The translations under genes and the position numbers were made by a program. This document shows, piece by piece, positions 15,858 to 24,763 of a DNA stretch of 64,000 nt. The notes below the pieces were generated by a model. That model was not told the DNA's origin. It saw only the letters and a list, made by a program, of their open reading frames with translations, and searched no databases. Source of the stretch: Roseobacter insulae. GTDB lineage: Bacteria > Pseudomonadota > Alphaproteobacteria > Rhodobacterales > Rhodobacteraceae. Within the stretch, counting starts at the first letter, position 1. Each line of letters starts with the position of its first letter. The stretch is taken from assembly GCF_019375555.1 (NCBI RefSeq), contig NZ_JAHXDN010000002.1:62001-126000 (forward strand). The letters run 5' to 3'.

Positions 15858-16330
15858 CGTCAAGGCCGGGCAATGGTGGCGTGACCCTTATCGAAATGCT
15901 GGTGATGCTTGTCGTGATCGGGATCATGGCAGGCGCTGTCACCATATCCTTCGCCCCAAAACCCAAGGGCGCGTCCGCGGAACTGATATCTCTCAAGCTG
16001 GTCGCCGATCTGCGCCGGGCCGTGCAATATTCCCTGAGTCACCAGCAGGGTTTCGGCGTGCTGGCGGGGTCAGAAGGTTACCGCTTTGTGGTTGAGGGCA
16101 CCGATGGATGGGGGCCGCATCCGCATTCCGCCTTGCGAGATCTGAAACCTTTTCCGAGCTCCTTGCGTATCTCGATGCAGGACCATGACAATGTGGTCTT
16201 TGCCGTGTCGCGACATCTGGTGCCGGAAGGCAATCCACCGTGGCAGGTATCATTCGGGCAGGGGAGCTTTGCGCAACAGGTGATCTTTGACGGGATCACC
16301 GCGCGGATTGTTCCTGCAGGCGGAGACTAG
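15854..16330 (+). CDS. gspH: Type II secretion minor pseudopilin GspH
   Basis: The protein has 158 residues. The prepilin N-terminus PGNGGVTLIEMLVMLVVIGIM has Glu+5. A GspH-like beta domain follows (LVADLRRAVQYSLSHQQGFGVL). It overlaps gspG by ATGA. GspH sits below the I/J/K tip in the pseudopilus. The C-terminal part is divergent, and position fixes the name. Confidence 0.88.
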   Translation: MTSRPGNGGVTLIEMLVMLVVIGIMAGAVTISFAPKPKGASAELISLKLVADLRRAVQYSLSHQQGFGVLAGSEGYRFVVEGTDGWGPHPHSALRDLKPFPSSLRISMQDHDNVVFAVSRHLVPEGNPPWQVSFGQGSFAQQVIFDGITARIVPAGGD

Positions 16331-16335
16331 ACAGG

Positions 16336-16710
16336 ATGCAAAGAGATCAGGAGGCTGGATTTACCCTCATCGAAGCCCTTGTGGCTCTTGGCATCCTGTC
16401 GACCGCCGCCGTTTTTCTGCTTGCGGTCACCCAAACGCATACAACCCGCATTCGCGATATTGCCGACCGCGGAACCGCCCTCTGGGTGGCCGAAAACCGG
16501 CTGGTTGCCTTGGAACTGGGCATGACGGATTTGCCGGATGAAGTCACGATGTTGGGCAGTAACTGGCACGTCAGAACCGCGCGGTCGAAAACAGCGGATC
16601 CGACACTGGAGCGGGTCGATATCCGGGTGGTTCCGGGCGATGCGCGCGCGCAGGGTGCGGCGGCGCTGCTGACCGGATTTGTGGAAATCCGGAAGGCGGG
16701 TGGCGTGTGA
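16336..16710 (+). CDS. gspI: Type II secretion minor pseudopilin GspI
   Basis: The protein has 124 residues. The N-terminus RDQEAGFTLIEALVALGILS is a textbook prepilin motif, followed by the I-type ALWVAENRLVALELG and a short beta domain ending EIRKAGGV. It starts the tip complex with GspJ and GspK. The next gene begins with GTG inside its stop codon. Confidence 0.92.
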   Translation: MQRDQEAGFTLIEALVALGILSTAAVFLLAVTQTHTTRIRDIADRGTALWVAENRLVALELGMTDLPDEVTMLGSNWHVRTARSKTADPTLERVDIRVVPGDARAQGAAALLTGFVEIRKAGGV

Positions 16711-17573
16711 AAATCGATATGTGGTTCGCGGTACAATTGGGCATTGCAGCGGCTGTGATCGGATCGCTTGGCTGGGCGGCGCCACCGGTCATCCGGCATT
16801 CGCTGGGCGTCGTGATGGTGGAGAAATCCACGCCCACCCAAGAAGCGGAACCCGAGGCTGAGGCGAGGGCGCTGGATTTATCGGCGGTTCTCGCTTTGGC
16901 CCCCTTCGGACGCGCCGCACCCTCGGCCGACGCCGCGGCGGGCGCACCTGCCGCCGCGCTGCCCGATATTGCGCTGAAGGGCATTCTGTCTGCGGCCCAG
17001 GAGGATGCATCCATTGCGCTGATCGCGGTGGCCGACGTCCAGGGATTATACCGGGCCGGTGATCCGCTGTCCGACACCATTCAGGTGGAAGCTGTGGCGA
17101 GAGATCACGTGATGATCCGGGCGAATGGGCGGCCCCTGCAACTGCTGTTTGACGAAGTTCCCTCGGCAGACGACGGGGAAGCCCGGGATGAAGGTACGGA
17201 AGTGTCACTCAATGACCGCCTGCGCGCGGCAACGGTGGTGGCTGACCGGTCTGCGCGCACGAGTCCTCCTGAAACAACCGCTGAATACATCAGCTACTGG
17301 CGTCGGAAGATCCGCAAGAACCCGCAGGCGGTTCTGGATCAGATCGGGCTGGAAGCCGCGGGCGACGGCTACCGGATTGCTCAGAAGCACGACCGCGGCG
17401 TAAGGCTGGCGGGCCTGCAGGCGGGTGATCTGGTGCGCAGCGTCAATGGTCGCGCAGTCGGTAATCCAGACGAGGATCGTCGCGCCTATGACGCGATTGC
17501 GGCCTCCGGTCAGGCGCGGCTCGAAGTACAACGCGGCGATAAAATCCTCACGTTTTCCTTTCCGCTGAGGTGA
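16707..17573 (+). CDS. gspC: Type II secretion inner-membrane protein GspC with PDZ-like end
   Basis: The protein has 288 residues. One membrane helix at ~8-26 is followed by a homology region (~50-135: LALAPFGRAAP, ALPDIALKGILSAAQEDASI, RAGDPLSDTIQVEAVARDHV). The PDZ-like domain is at ~215-288 (GVRLAGLQAGDLVRSVNGRA, then LEVQRGDKILTFSFPL). GspC connects the inner-membrane platform to the secretin. The start is GTG at 16707, overlapping the gspI stop. Confidence 0.92.
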   Translation: MKIDMWFAVQLGIAAAVIGSLGWAAPPVIRHSLGVVMVEKSTPTQEAEPEAEARALDLSAVLALAPFGRAAPSADAAAGAPAAALPDIALKGILSAAQEDASIALIAVADVQGLYRAGDPLSDTIQVEAVARDHVMIRANGRPLQLLFDEVPSADDGEARDEGTEVSLNDRLRAATVVADRSARTSPPETTAEYISYWRRKIRKNPQAVLDQIGLEAAGDGYRIAQKHDRGVRLAGLQAGDLVRSVNGRAVGNPDEDRRAYDAIAASGQARLEVQRGDKILTFSFPLR

Positions 17574-19477
17574 TCGGGATGAGAGGGTTTGGTTTAGCAC
17601 TGATTGCCGGCTTCTTGATGGTGTCACCCCTGTTTGCACAGGCATCAGAAGAGGAGTTCGTCATAAATTTGCGCGATACGGAGATCACGATATTGGCCGA
17701 ACAGGTGGCCGAGATCAGTGGCCGTACCCTGATCGTTCATCCGGATCTGCGGGGCGAGATCACGGTCGTGTCAGCCGACCCGCTTGATGCAGAAGGTGCA
17801 TGGGAGCTGTTCCAGTCGATCCTGCGGGTGCGTGGTTTTCAGGCTGTGCAAAGTGGGGCGATCTGGCAGGTGTTACCGCTTGATGCCGCGCGCACGGCAT
17901 CACGCGTCAGCGGTGCGCAGAAACCCGGCAGCCAGGATTTCGTGACCCGGCTGGTGCCGTTGAACCGGTTACCGGCCAGCGAGGCGGTGCGGGTTTTGCG
18001 CCCCCTTGTGGCCGCGTCGGGTTCTATCGAGGCGCTGGAAGAACCCAACGCCGTGCTCATCACAGATACCTTTGAAAGCACGGCAAAGATCATGCAACTC
18101 GTCGCGGACCTGGATCAGGAAGATATGCGGCAATCACGTGTCCTGCGTTTCAAATATGCCGAAGCAGGCGTGATCGGTGTGGCCATCGCCGAAGTGCTTG
18201 GGCCGGATCCCACGGGCGCACGGCTGTCCGTCGACCCAGGGTCAAACACGCTGCTTGTCAGAGGCTTGCCCGAGGACCTTGAAGAGATCGAAGCGCTCGC
18301 ACGGTCCATGGACATTCCGCCCGAAGAGAACCCTCAGGTCGCGCTCAATACCGAGGTGATCCGCCTGCGATTTGGCGAGGCAACGCAGGTGGCAGAGCTG
18401 GTGCGGGCGACGCTGGAAGGTTCCGCGGGCCTTACCAACCCTGTGGCCGACAGTCTGGAGAACGACAGCTTGCAGAGCGTAGCGGCATCCGCAGACACGC
18501 CGGAGGTGTCCGTGCAGGCGTCGACGGAACTGAATGCCGTTGTGGTGCGTGGCACTAATGCACAAATCCGCGAGGTCGTTGCCCTGGTCACCCGGCTGGA
18601 TCAGCGGCGGGCACAGGTGTTGATCGAGGCGGCAATTGTCGAAGTGTCGGGCGATGTTGCGCAGCGGTTGAGTGCGCAACTGGGGTTTGGTGATCTCGCC
18701 CCGCCGGGCGGGCTGGCGGCCACGTCGTTCAGCAATGGTGGCGTCTCTCTGGGGTCGGTGCTGTCGGCCATTGGCGTGCCGAATGCATCGCTTGCACCGC
18801 CGGGGGGCACTTTCAGCATCGGCAATGACAATTTCGGTTTGCTGTTGCAGGCGCTGAACCAGACCAGCAAGGCGAACCTGCTGTCCACGCCGTCACTGAC
18901 GACGCTGGATAATCAGGCCGCCTCCATCGTGGTGGGTCAGAATGTGCCGTTCAGAACCGGCTCCTTCGCCACCGACGGAAATACCGTGCAGCCCTTTACA
19001 ACCATTGAGCGGCGCGATGTCGGCATTACCATGAATGTCCTGCCGCGCGTCAATGCGGGCGACGTCGTGCGTCTTGATATCAGTCAGGAGGTGTCGTCGC
19101 TGGTGAATGCCAATCTGGAGGGGGCGGCTGACCTGATTACCAACCGGCGCTCCATTCAGACCAGCGTGCTGGCGGACGATGGCGCAACAATCGTTTTGGG
19201 CGGCCTGATTACGCGCGACGATCTGGAGAGCCTGCAAAAGGTGCCGGGTGCGGGCGATATTCCGCTTCTCGGGAACCTGTTCAGATCGCGCAGCACGACA
19301 AAGAACCGTCGCACGCTCTTTGTCTTCCTCAAGCCGACGATCCTTCGGTCTGCTCCGGATATTCGCAAAACATATGATGCGCGCCTGAAAGCGCTGAGCG
19401 GCGCCCGTGCGGAACAGCGCGGCGGGTCGAAAAGCAACCGCGCGCCTGTGCGGCTGGAAATTGGGGGGCTTTATTGA
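17570..19477 (+). CDS. gspD: Type II secretion secretin GspD
   Basis: The protein has 635 residues with a signal peptide (~1-25). N0 domain: NLRDTEITILAEQVAEISGR. N1-N3 repeats: FVTRLVPLNRLPASEAVRVL, SVDPGSNTLLVRGLPEDLEE and TELNAVVVRGTNAQIREV. The C-terminal secretin domain contains VPGAGDIPLLGNLFRSRSTT followed by RRTLFVFLKPTILR. It forms the outer-membrane channel. Its start is GTG at 17570 in the gspC stop, or ATG at 17579. No GspS pilotin-binding tail is obvious. The stop codon shares a base with the following sigma factor gene. Confidence 0.96.
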   Translation: MIGMRGFGLALIAGFLMVSPLFAQASEEEFVINLRDTEITILAEQVAEISGRTLIVHPDLRGEITVVSADPLDAEGAWELFQSILRVRGFQAVQSGAIWQVLPLDAARTASRVSGAQKPGSQDFVTRLVPLNRLPASEAVRVLRPLVAASGSIEALEEPNAVLITDTFESTAKIMQLVADLDQEDMRQSRVLRFKYAEAGVIGVAIAEVLGPDPTGARLSVDPGSNTLLVRGLPEDLEEIEALARSMDIPPEENPQVALNTEVIRLRFGEATQVAELVRATLEGSAGLTNPVADSLENDSLQSVAASADTPEVSVQASTELNAVVVRGTNAQIREVVALVTRLDQRRAQVLIEAAIVEVSGDVAQRLSAQLGFGDLAPPGGLAATSFSNGGVSLGSVLSAIGVPNASLAPPGGTFSIGNDNFGLLLQALNQTSKANLLSTPSLTTLDNQAASIVVGQNVPFRTGSFATDGNTVQPFTTIERRDVGITMNVLPRVNAGDVVRLDISQEVSSLVNANLEGAADLITNRRSIQTSVLADDGATIVLGGLITRDDLESLQKVPGAGDIPLLGNLFRSRSTTKNRRTLFVFLKPTILRSAPDIRKTYDARLKALSGARAEQRGGSKSNRAPVRLEIGGLY

Positions 19478-20076
19478 TGAGATACATGATGGCCGCGGAC
19501 GGACGCGCAGCGGGCTATGCGCGTGGCGAGATCGATGATGATCTGTCAAATTTGATCAGCCGTGTGGCATTGCGGGATCGCAAAGCCTTTGATCAGCTTT
19601 ACAAGGTGACCTCCCGCAAGCTCTTCGGCGTGGCGCTGCGCATGCTGAAAGATCCTGCCGAAGCGGAAGACGCCATTCAGGAAGTCTATGTGCGTATCTG
19701 GCAGAAGGCCGATCGCTTCAGGCCCGGGCAGGCACAGCCGATGTCATGGCTGATCGCCATTGCCCGCAACCTCTCGATTGATCGCCTGAGGCGCCGCAAA
19801 CCACCCGCCGTGCCGATCACCGACGCCAGCGATGTGGCCGATAGCGCGCCGGGGCCTGAAACCATGACCGCCCATTCACTGGAGCGGGCGCGTCTGGATC
19901 ATTGTTTGAGCCAATTGAACGCACGCAGGGCAGAGGCGGTAAAATCGGCCTATGTCGAAGGGTACAGCTATCAGGAATTGGCCGACCGGTTTCAGTTGCC
20001 GCTGAATACGATGCGGACATGGTTGCGCCGCAGCCTTCTGTCTCTGCGTGAGTGCCTGAAAGAGAATGCGCTATGA
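19477..20076 (+). CDS. ECF sigma factor coupled to the T2SS operon
   Basis: The protein has 199 residues. Region 2: LYKVTSRKLFGVALRMLKD, EDAIQEVYVRIWQKADRFRP and WLIAIARNLSIDRLRRRKPP. Region 4: VKSAYVEGYSYQELADRFQL then PLNTMRTWLRRSLLSL. It belongs to the SigK-like ECF type usually paired with RskA anti-sigma factors, and the next gene is one. ATG at 19477 shares a base with the gspD stop and has GGGGGG upstream. Placing a sigma factor directly behind a secretin gene suggests that secretion genes and an envelope stress response are controlled together. Confidence 0.92.
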   Translation: MRYMMAADGRAAGYARGEIDDDLSNLISRVALRDRKAFDQLYKVTSRKLFGVALRMLKDPAEAEDAIQEVYVRIWQKADRFRPGQAQPMSWLIAIARNLSIDRLRRRKPPAVPITDASDVADSAPGPETMTAHSLERARLDHCLSQLNARRAEAVKSAYVEGYSYQELADRFQLPLNTMRTWLRRSLLSLRECLKENAL

Positions 20077-20732
20077 CTGACGCTGAGAGGGAGCAGATTG
20101 CAGTAGCCGAGTATGTTGTCGGCCTCATGCCGGTTGCAGAACGCGAAGCATTTGTCAGGCGTCTGCGCTCTGATGCAGCATTGGCCCAAAGAGTACTGGA
20201 CTGGCAAAACCACCTTGCGCCACTGGATGAGGAATATCAGGCGGTGGACGTACCCGGTGCCGTCAAGACAGCGATCGACCAGAGGCTTTTCGGGGCGTCA
20301 TCCCGGCAGGGACGGTGGTCGCACCGGTTGTCTTATTTGTCCGGCATGCTGGCGGCGGGACTTGCTGTCGCTGCTCTGCTGGTCGCGGTCGGATTTGACG
20401 AAGGCATGCCGAACCTCGTCGCGCAGTTGGACAGTGTGGAGCCGGGATACGCCTTTCAGGCCCGCTATGCACGGGACGAGGATGCATTGACCCTGACGGT
20501 GGTTAACGGCGTGGCGCCCGGTGACCGGGTGTACGAAATCTGGGCCATTGCCGACGATGCGGCCCCGGTATCCTTGGGAGTGTTGGCTGCATCCGGTCGC
20601 CTGTCCCTACAGGGTCGCGTGCAACTGACCAAGGGTGTGACGCTTGCCGTCAGCCTGGAGCCGCCGGGAGGATCGCCAACCGGCGCACCGACAGGCCCGG
20701 TTCTCTCCGCAGGAGTGTTGAACAATGTCTAG
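20073..20732 (+). CDS. RskA-type anti-sigma factor
   Basis: The protein has 219 residues from ATG at 20073, overlapping the sigma factor stop (ATGA). The N-terminal anti-sigma helices (AEYVVGLMPVAEREAFVRRL, RVLDWQNHLAPLDEEY) lack zinc ligands. One membrane helix is at ~92-112 (LSYLSGMLAAGLAVAALLVA). The periplasmic RskA domain contains YEIWAIADDAAPVSLGVL and ends in a Pro/Gly-rich stretch. Release would need regulated proteolysis, as in RskA/SigK systems; this part is family knowledge. Confidence 0.9.
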   Translation: MTDAEREQIAVAEYVVGLMPVAEREAFVRRLRSDAALAQRVLDWQNHLAPLDEEYQAVDVPGAVKTAIDQRLFGASSRQGRWSHRLSYLSGMLAAGLAVAALLVAVGFDEGMPNLVAQLDSVEPGYAFQARYARDEDALTLTVVNGVAPGDRVYEIWAIADDAAPVSLGVLAASGRLSLQGRVQLTKGVTLAVSLEPPGGSPTGAPTGPVLSAGVLNNV

Positions 20733-21519
20733 ATATCTTGCCGCGCTGCTGCTGGTCATGCTGGCAATGTCGCCTGCACGGGCACATGATTTTTGGCTTG
20801 AGCCGGACAGCTTTCGTCCGATGCCCGGCAGCGCGCTGACCGTCACCGTGCGGATCGGGGAGGCCCTTGATGGCCAGAGCTATCCTTTTGATCCGAGGGC
20901 GTATAAATACGCGTTGTGGTCTGGCCCCAAGGGGGACTTTGATCTGAGCCTCGTGCCCGTGCGTGCAAGGCAAAGCGGGATGGTCGCAATCGGTGACGGC
21001 CTGCACAGCCTGACCGTTGCGTCATATGATCAGGCCCTTACCCATGACACGACCGGCGACTTGCTGCATTTTCTGACGTCTGTGGGTCAGGCTGATCTTG
21101 TTGCAACGGATGCCGGGCGCGATTTGCCGACAACCAATATCTCCGAGCGCTACAGAAGATCGTCCAAGCTCCTCGTCCATTTCGGCTCTGTCATCGGGGT
21201 CGACCGCCGGATCGGTGCTGATCGGGAGTGGGTTGCACTGGGTTCCGGGTTCAGGCTTTTCGATGGACCGTCTGTAGCCGGGCATCATCCCGTGCAGGTG
21301 CATTGCCGGCAGCGCGGCGAGGATAGGCCGGTCACGCGGCAAGATCTGAAAACCGACGCAGAGGGCGTCGTGCATCCTCGGGTGCCGCGTGACGGAGAAT
21401 GCCTGCTGAACGCCGTCTTCATCGGGTTTGACGGCGCCGAAAGCGATCTGACAAGCGAGTGGGTCTCCCTTTTCCTGCACACCGAGCCTGCTGCGGGAGC
21501 CGGTGAGTTTTCCAACTGA
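20725..21519 (+). CDS. DUF4198 periplasmic protein
   Basis: The protein has 264 residues with a signal peptide ending ARA-HDFWLEPDSFRPMPG, the DUF4198 signature (mature HDFWLEP). Relatives are periplasmic proteins next to nickel/cobalt or other metal importers, and N-terminal histidine metal binding is often suggested. Here it overlaps the anti-sigma gene by eight bases and ends the gspGHICD-sigma operon. GLHSLTVASYDQALTHDTTG is a further family segment. The function within this operon is unknown. Confidence 0.85.
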   Translation: MSRYLAALLLVMLAMSPARAHDFWLEPDSFRPMPGSALTVTVRIGEALDGQSYPFDPRAYKYALWSGPKGDFDLSLVPVRARQSGMVAIGDGLHSLTVASYDQALTHDTTGDLLHFLTSVGQADLVATDAGRDLPTTNISERYRRSSKLLVHFGSVIGVDRRIGADREWVALGSGFRLFDGPSVAGHHPVQVHCRQRGEDRPVTRQDLKTDAEGVVHPRVPRDGECLLNAVFIGFDGAESDLTSEWVSLFLHTEPAAGAGEFSN

Positions 21520-21556
21520 ACGCGCCGCCAAAGCGCATCGCGCATGGGGCGCGTTC
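21518..21556. terminator. Hairpin between convergent operons
   Basis: Nine-base arms GAACGCGCC (21518-21526) and GGCGCGTTC (21548-21556) surround a GC-rich loop that can itself pair. It lies between the DUF4198 stop and the cupredoxin stop on the other strand. No T-run, so a moderate call. Confidence 0.45.
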
Positions 21557-21590
21557 GTCACCGATTACAGCAATCTGGACGGCGATTGCG

Positions 21591-21953
21591 TCACCCGCCT
21601 GCCGTGACCTTGATCTGCCCCGTCATGTGCGGATGGAACTTGCAAAAGTAGTCGTGAACGCCCTCTGTTGCGGGCGTGACCGATCCGGACATCCCGCGCG
21701 CCAGAGTTCCGGTATCCCAGTCAAGGTCGGTGCCTGTCGCCGTGTGGGGTGCGAGATCCTGATTGGTCCACTCGATGGTATCCCCCACGTTGATTTCCAG
21801 GTACTGCGGCTCGAACTGAAAGGATGTGATCGTGACGCGGTGCCGCGCAGGCGTGCCGACGGAACCGGCGGCGGGTGCGGCCGCAACTGCCAGCAGTTTG
21901 GCGCTGAAAACAACGCCAAACTGTCTGCGGTTCAATGTCCTCAGGACGCGCAT
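21591..21953 (-). CDS. Small blue-copper protein (plastocyanin/amicyanin-like cupredoxin)
   Basis: The protein has 120 residues. The N-terminus TLNRRQFGVVFSAKLLAVAA is a signal with paired arginines. The copper site is seen as His in NQDLAPHTATGTDLDW and Cys-His-Met in GVHDYFCKFHPHMTG (C..H..M spacing of type 1 copper). It would carry electrons in the periplasm. Its start overlaps the end of the upstream DUF4142 gene by 13 bases, so the two form an operon. Confidence 0.88.
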   Translation of the reverse strand: MRVLRTLNRRQFGVVFSAKLLAVAAAPAAGSVGTPARHRVTITSFQFEPQYLEINVGDTIEWTNQDLAPHTATGTDLDWDTGTLARGMSGSVTPATEGVHDYFCKFHPHMTGQIKVTAGG

Positions 21954-22468
21954 TCGAGTCCCTTGACCATCATTTCCGCATGTCCTTCATGTTGTTTGAA
22001 GGTGACCAGTGCCTCTTCCAGAAGGGATTTCAGCGGTGCCACTGTGACAGCCGGAATGAAGGTGTTTTCCACCGTCTGGTTGACGACCTGGTGGTACCCG
22101 AGTTCGTTTGTCGCATAAGCGCAATCGAAGGCAGCGCCCGTCAGCCCGGCCAGTTCGGCGCGTTTGTCAGCAGCCCCCTGCACCAGCGCGCGGCTGAGAT
22201 CGTTGTCTTGCGGCACGACGTTCAGTTCGGTGATCAAAGCCCCCGCCGCCTCATTCACCGCGCTGTGGTCGCGGATCATTGTTTGCGCGAAATTGCGGAC
22301 TGCCTCTGACTCTGACATGGCCAGTGCAAGATGCGCATAGCGGATGTCCAGCTGTCCCGCGGTATAGGCGGTATGCGCGATTTCGAGATCGTTCATAGCG
22401 TCGCCGGCGAAGGCCGCGCCGGCCGTCATTGCGGTGCATACAGCCGCGATTTGTGCAAGTTTCTTCAT
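21941..22468 (-). CDS. DUF4142 periplasmic protein
   Basis: The protein has 175 residues: a signal peptide ending AFA-GDAMNDLEIAHTAYTAGQ, then a ferritin-like four-helix domain. The pattern is ALAMSESEAVRNFAQTMIRDHSAVNE followed by LGYHQVVNQTVENTFIPAV and KQHEGHAEMMVKGLECAS; histidines recur at helix faces. DUF4142 proteins appear in stress and metal-linked loci but have no assigned reaction. GGAG lies ten bases before the ATG. The downstream cupredoxin suggests copper or redox context. Confidence 0.85.
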   Translation of the reverse strand: MKKLAQIAAVCTAMTAGAAFAGDAMNDLEIAHTAYTAGQLDIRYAHLALAMSESEAVRNFAQTMIRDHSAVNEAAGALITELNVVPQDNDLSRALVQGAADKRAELAGLTGAAFDCAYATNELGYHQVVNQTVENTFIPAVTVAPLKSLLEEALVTFKQHEGHAEMMVKGLECAS

Positions 22469-22605
22469 GTCGATTAGTCTCCAATTGCTTCGAATGGCAT
22501 CAGATGACGGCAGGAAGCCCGAACTGTGAATGCCAGATTGTTCGCAAAACTTGACAATTCGTTCAGATGACTGGACGCGTGTGCTTTGGCCTATATGATG
22601 TGAAC

Positions 22606-23538
22606 ATGCTGGACATATTGAGCGATATCCTCACACGCCTGTCGGTAAAGGGCACGTTGTACTTTCGGACAAGCTTCACCGAGCCCTGGGGGATAAAGGT
22701 GCCTGCCTTCGAAAATGTCGCCCGGTTCCACTTCGTGCATCGCGGCGATTGTCAGGTGCGTCTCAGTGATACGGGTGAGGTTGCCAACATGACCCAGGGC
22801 GATCTTGTCATCATTCCACATGGGGTGGCCCACGCGCTTTTCTGTCGGGAAACCGCACCAGACGAGGCGCTGCCGCTGGATGATGTTCTGGAGGTATCGG
22901 GGTATGACGGCAACGGTGTCCTTGTCCATGGCGGAGATGGCGGCAACCGGGAAACCCAGTTGATCTGCGGGCATTTTTCCTTTGCGCCCGGTGCCTGGCA
23001 CATGATCTTCGATCGCCTGCCGCCCTTTATTCATATCCCGAATTACGGCGAGGCGGCCGGTGCGTGGATGGATGCAACCCTGCGCGTCATCGGTTCCGAG
23101 GCGGGCGGCGCACGGTTGGGCGGCGATCTGATCGCGCTCAAGATGTCGGAGGCGATTTTTGCCCAGGCAATTCGCGCTCATATCGAACAGAGCCGGGATG
23201 CGCATTCCCTTTCTGGCTTCGCCGATCCGCATTTGTCCAGAGCACTCAGGGCATTTCACAAAGACCCGTCGAAGACATGGACTGTTGAAAGCCTCGCGCG
23301 CGAAGCGGGGATGTCGCGTACCGGATTCGCGCAGAGTTTTGCCAGCAAGATCGGACAAACCCCAATGCAATATCTGACGTCGTGGCGGATGCAGATCGCG
23401 CGGGAAGGTTTGACCAAGCGCGGGCTCAATGTTTCGGATGTCGCCGAGATGGCGGGCTACGCGTCTGAATCGTCCTTCTCTCGGGTCTTCAAGAAAGAGG
23501 TGGGCGTCTCTCCGGCGGCCTACCGTGCGCTCAACTGA
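22606..23538 (+). CDS. AraC-family regulator with cupin sensor
   Basis: The protein has 310 residues from ATG at 22606. The cupin_6 type sensor spans ~1-180: RFHFVHRGDCQVRLSDTGEV, DLVIIPHGVAHALF. The C-terminal double helix-turn-helix spans ~205-310: TVESLAREAGMSRTGFAQSF and NVSDVAEMAGYASESSFSRV followed by FKKEVGVSPAAYR. No ribosome site is clear; ATG at 22567 is an alternative. Divergent from the DUF4142/cupredoxin operon, and upstream of a membrane protein and an AhpD-like gene, either of which could be a target. Confidence 0.9.
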   Translation: MLDILSDILTRLSVKGTLYFRTSFTEPWGIKVPAFENVARFHFVHRGDCQVRLSDTGEVANMTQGDLVIIPHGVAHALFCRETAPDEALPLDDVLEVSGYDGNGVLVHGGDGGNRETQLICGHFSFAPGAWHMIFDRLPPFIHIPNYGEAAGAWMDATLRVIGSEAGGARLGGDLIALKMSEAIFAQAIRAHIEQSRDAHSLSGFADPHLSRALRAFHKDPSKTWTVESLAREAGMSRTGFAQSFASKIGQTPMQYLTSWRMQIAREGLTKRGLNVSDVAEMAGYASESSFSRVFKKEVGVSPAAYRALN

Positions 23539-23709
23539 TCTGCCGCGAGGGCAATCGGTGTGATGTGATGCGACAATCGTCCGGTATTCTGTACGATCTG
23601 CACAGTATCGCGAATTATCTGGGATAGATCATTCCGAAATACACTCCTAATTCTTCTTCAAGCGCCAAACATGGGCGCCTCACACTGAGAAACTGAAGGA
23701 GATTATTCC

Positions 23710-24078
23710 ATGAGTGTACGTTTCGTAACCAAATCCATTCACGCCTATCTCGATTACCCGGTGGCCATCAGCTTGATGCTGATGCCGACGCTGTTGCGCC
23801 TTGGCCAGTCCTCGCCAGTTGCCTTTTGGCTGGCAACGGTCACTGGTGTCGCGGCCTTCGTGCTGACCTTGTTGACGGATCATCATCTGGGGGCTTTCCG
23901 GGTGCTGCCGTATTCACTGCATCTGGCCGTAGACCTGATCGTCGGCCTCGTGTTTCTGGCCGCACCTTTCGTGTTCGGCTTCGCCGGGTTGGATGCCGCC
24001 TACTACTGGTTGAACGGTGCCGCCGTCGTGACCGTGATCGGACTGCACAAACCGGAAATGACATCGGCTGCCGCCTGA
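23710..24078 (+). CDS. Four-helix membrane protein (SPW-repeat-like)
   Basis: The protein has 122 residues with four predicted membrane segments: YPVAISLMLMPTLLRLG, WLATVTGVAAFVLTLLTD, SLHLAVDLIVGLVFLAAPFV and YYWLNGAAVVTVIGLH. The layout resembles SPW-type small membrane proteins. A GAAGGAG ribosome site precedes the ATG. It is followed 67 bases later by an AhpD-like gene, probably in the same transcript. Function unknown. Confidence 0.75.
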   Translation: MSVRFVTKSIHAYLDYPVAISLMLMPTLLRLGQSSPVAFWLATVTGVAAFVLTLLTDHHLGAFRVLPYSLHLAVDLIVGLVFLAAPFVFGFAGLDAAYYWLNGAAVVTVIGLHKPEMTSAAA

Positions 24079-24145
24079 GCGCATCAATCAACCCGCGTTG
24101 ATCCAGGTCAGGATCGACGCACATTCTCCCAAGAAAGGAAACCCA

Positions 24146-24688
24146 ATGTCCCGTTTGAACCAAGTGTCCGATGCCCAGGCCTCGACAGAAGTTGCTGCCG
24201 TCTTTGACGCGATCAAGGGCAAGATCGGTATGGTGCCCAACCTCTACCGCGTTGCCGCGAATGAACCTGCGGTGCTGAAGGGGCTGCTGGGCCTCAACGA
24301 CACGCTTTCCACTGGTGTCTTCGATGCCAGAACGCGCGAAGCCATCGCGCTGACCGTTGCGGGCGCGAATTCCTGCGATTACTGCGCCTCCGCGCATTCG
24401 GCGATTTCCGCTGCGCTCAAAGTGTCGGATGCAGAGATCGACGCTCATTTGTCGGGACAATCAGCAGACCCGAAACTCCGCGCCATCCTGACGCTTACAA
24501 CCGAGATCGTGAGCATGCAGGGTCAGGTCCGTGACGATGCCGTCGCCGCCGCACGTGCGGGTGGCCTGGACGATGGGGAGATCACGGAGGTCGTGGCAAA
24601 TGTGGTGGCGAATATCTTCACCAACTATCTCAACCACGTTGCCCAGACAGATATCGACTTCCCGGTTAAATCTGCAACTGCGGCCTGA
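24146..24688 (+). CDS. Carboxymuconolactone decarboxylase/AhpD-like alkylhydroperoxidase
   Basis: The protein has 180 residues from ATG at 24146 (AAAGGAAA upstream). The AhpD-type active site is seen in LTVAGANSCDYCASAHSAIS (CxxC plus His). Upstream, VFDAIKGKIGMVPNLYRVAA is typical of the peroxidase-related subgroup. The enzyme would reduce peroxides through its cysteine pair. It follows the small membrane gene and an AraC regulator. Confidence 0.9.
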   Translation: MSRLNQVSDAQASTEVAAVFDAIKGKIGMVPNLYRVAANEPAVLKGLLGLNDTLSTGVFDARTREAIALTVAGANSCDYCASAHSAISAALKVSDAEIDAHLSGQSADPKLRAILTLTTEIVSMQGQVRDDAVAAARAGGLDDGEITEVVANVVANIFTNYLNHVAQTDIDFPVKSATAA

Positions 24689-24763
24689 CGGTGTGGCGGC
24701 GGACGATAGCGCTTCAGGCGCTGTCGTCCCAAGGCTCATCCATCGAAACTCCAAGCAGTTCGG

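Noticed and set aside
22591..23370. Minus-strand frame of 259 codons
   Set aside because: Antisense of the AraC regulator, no domain and no ribosome site.
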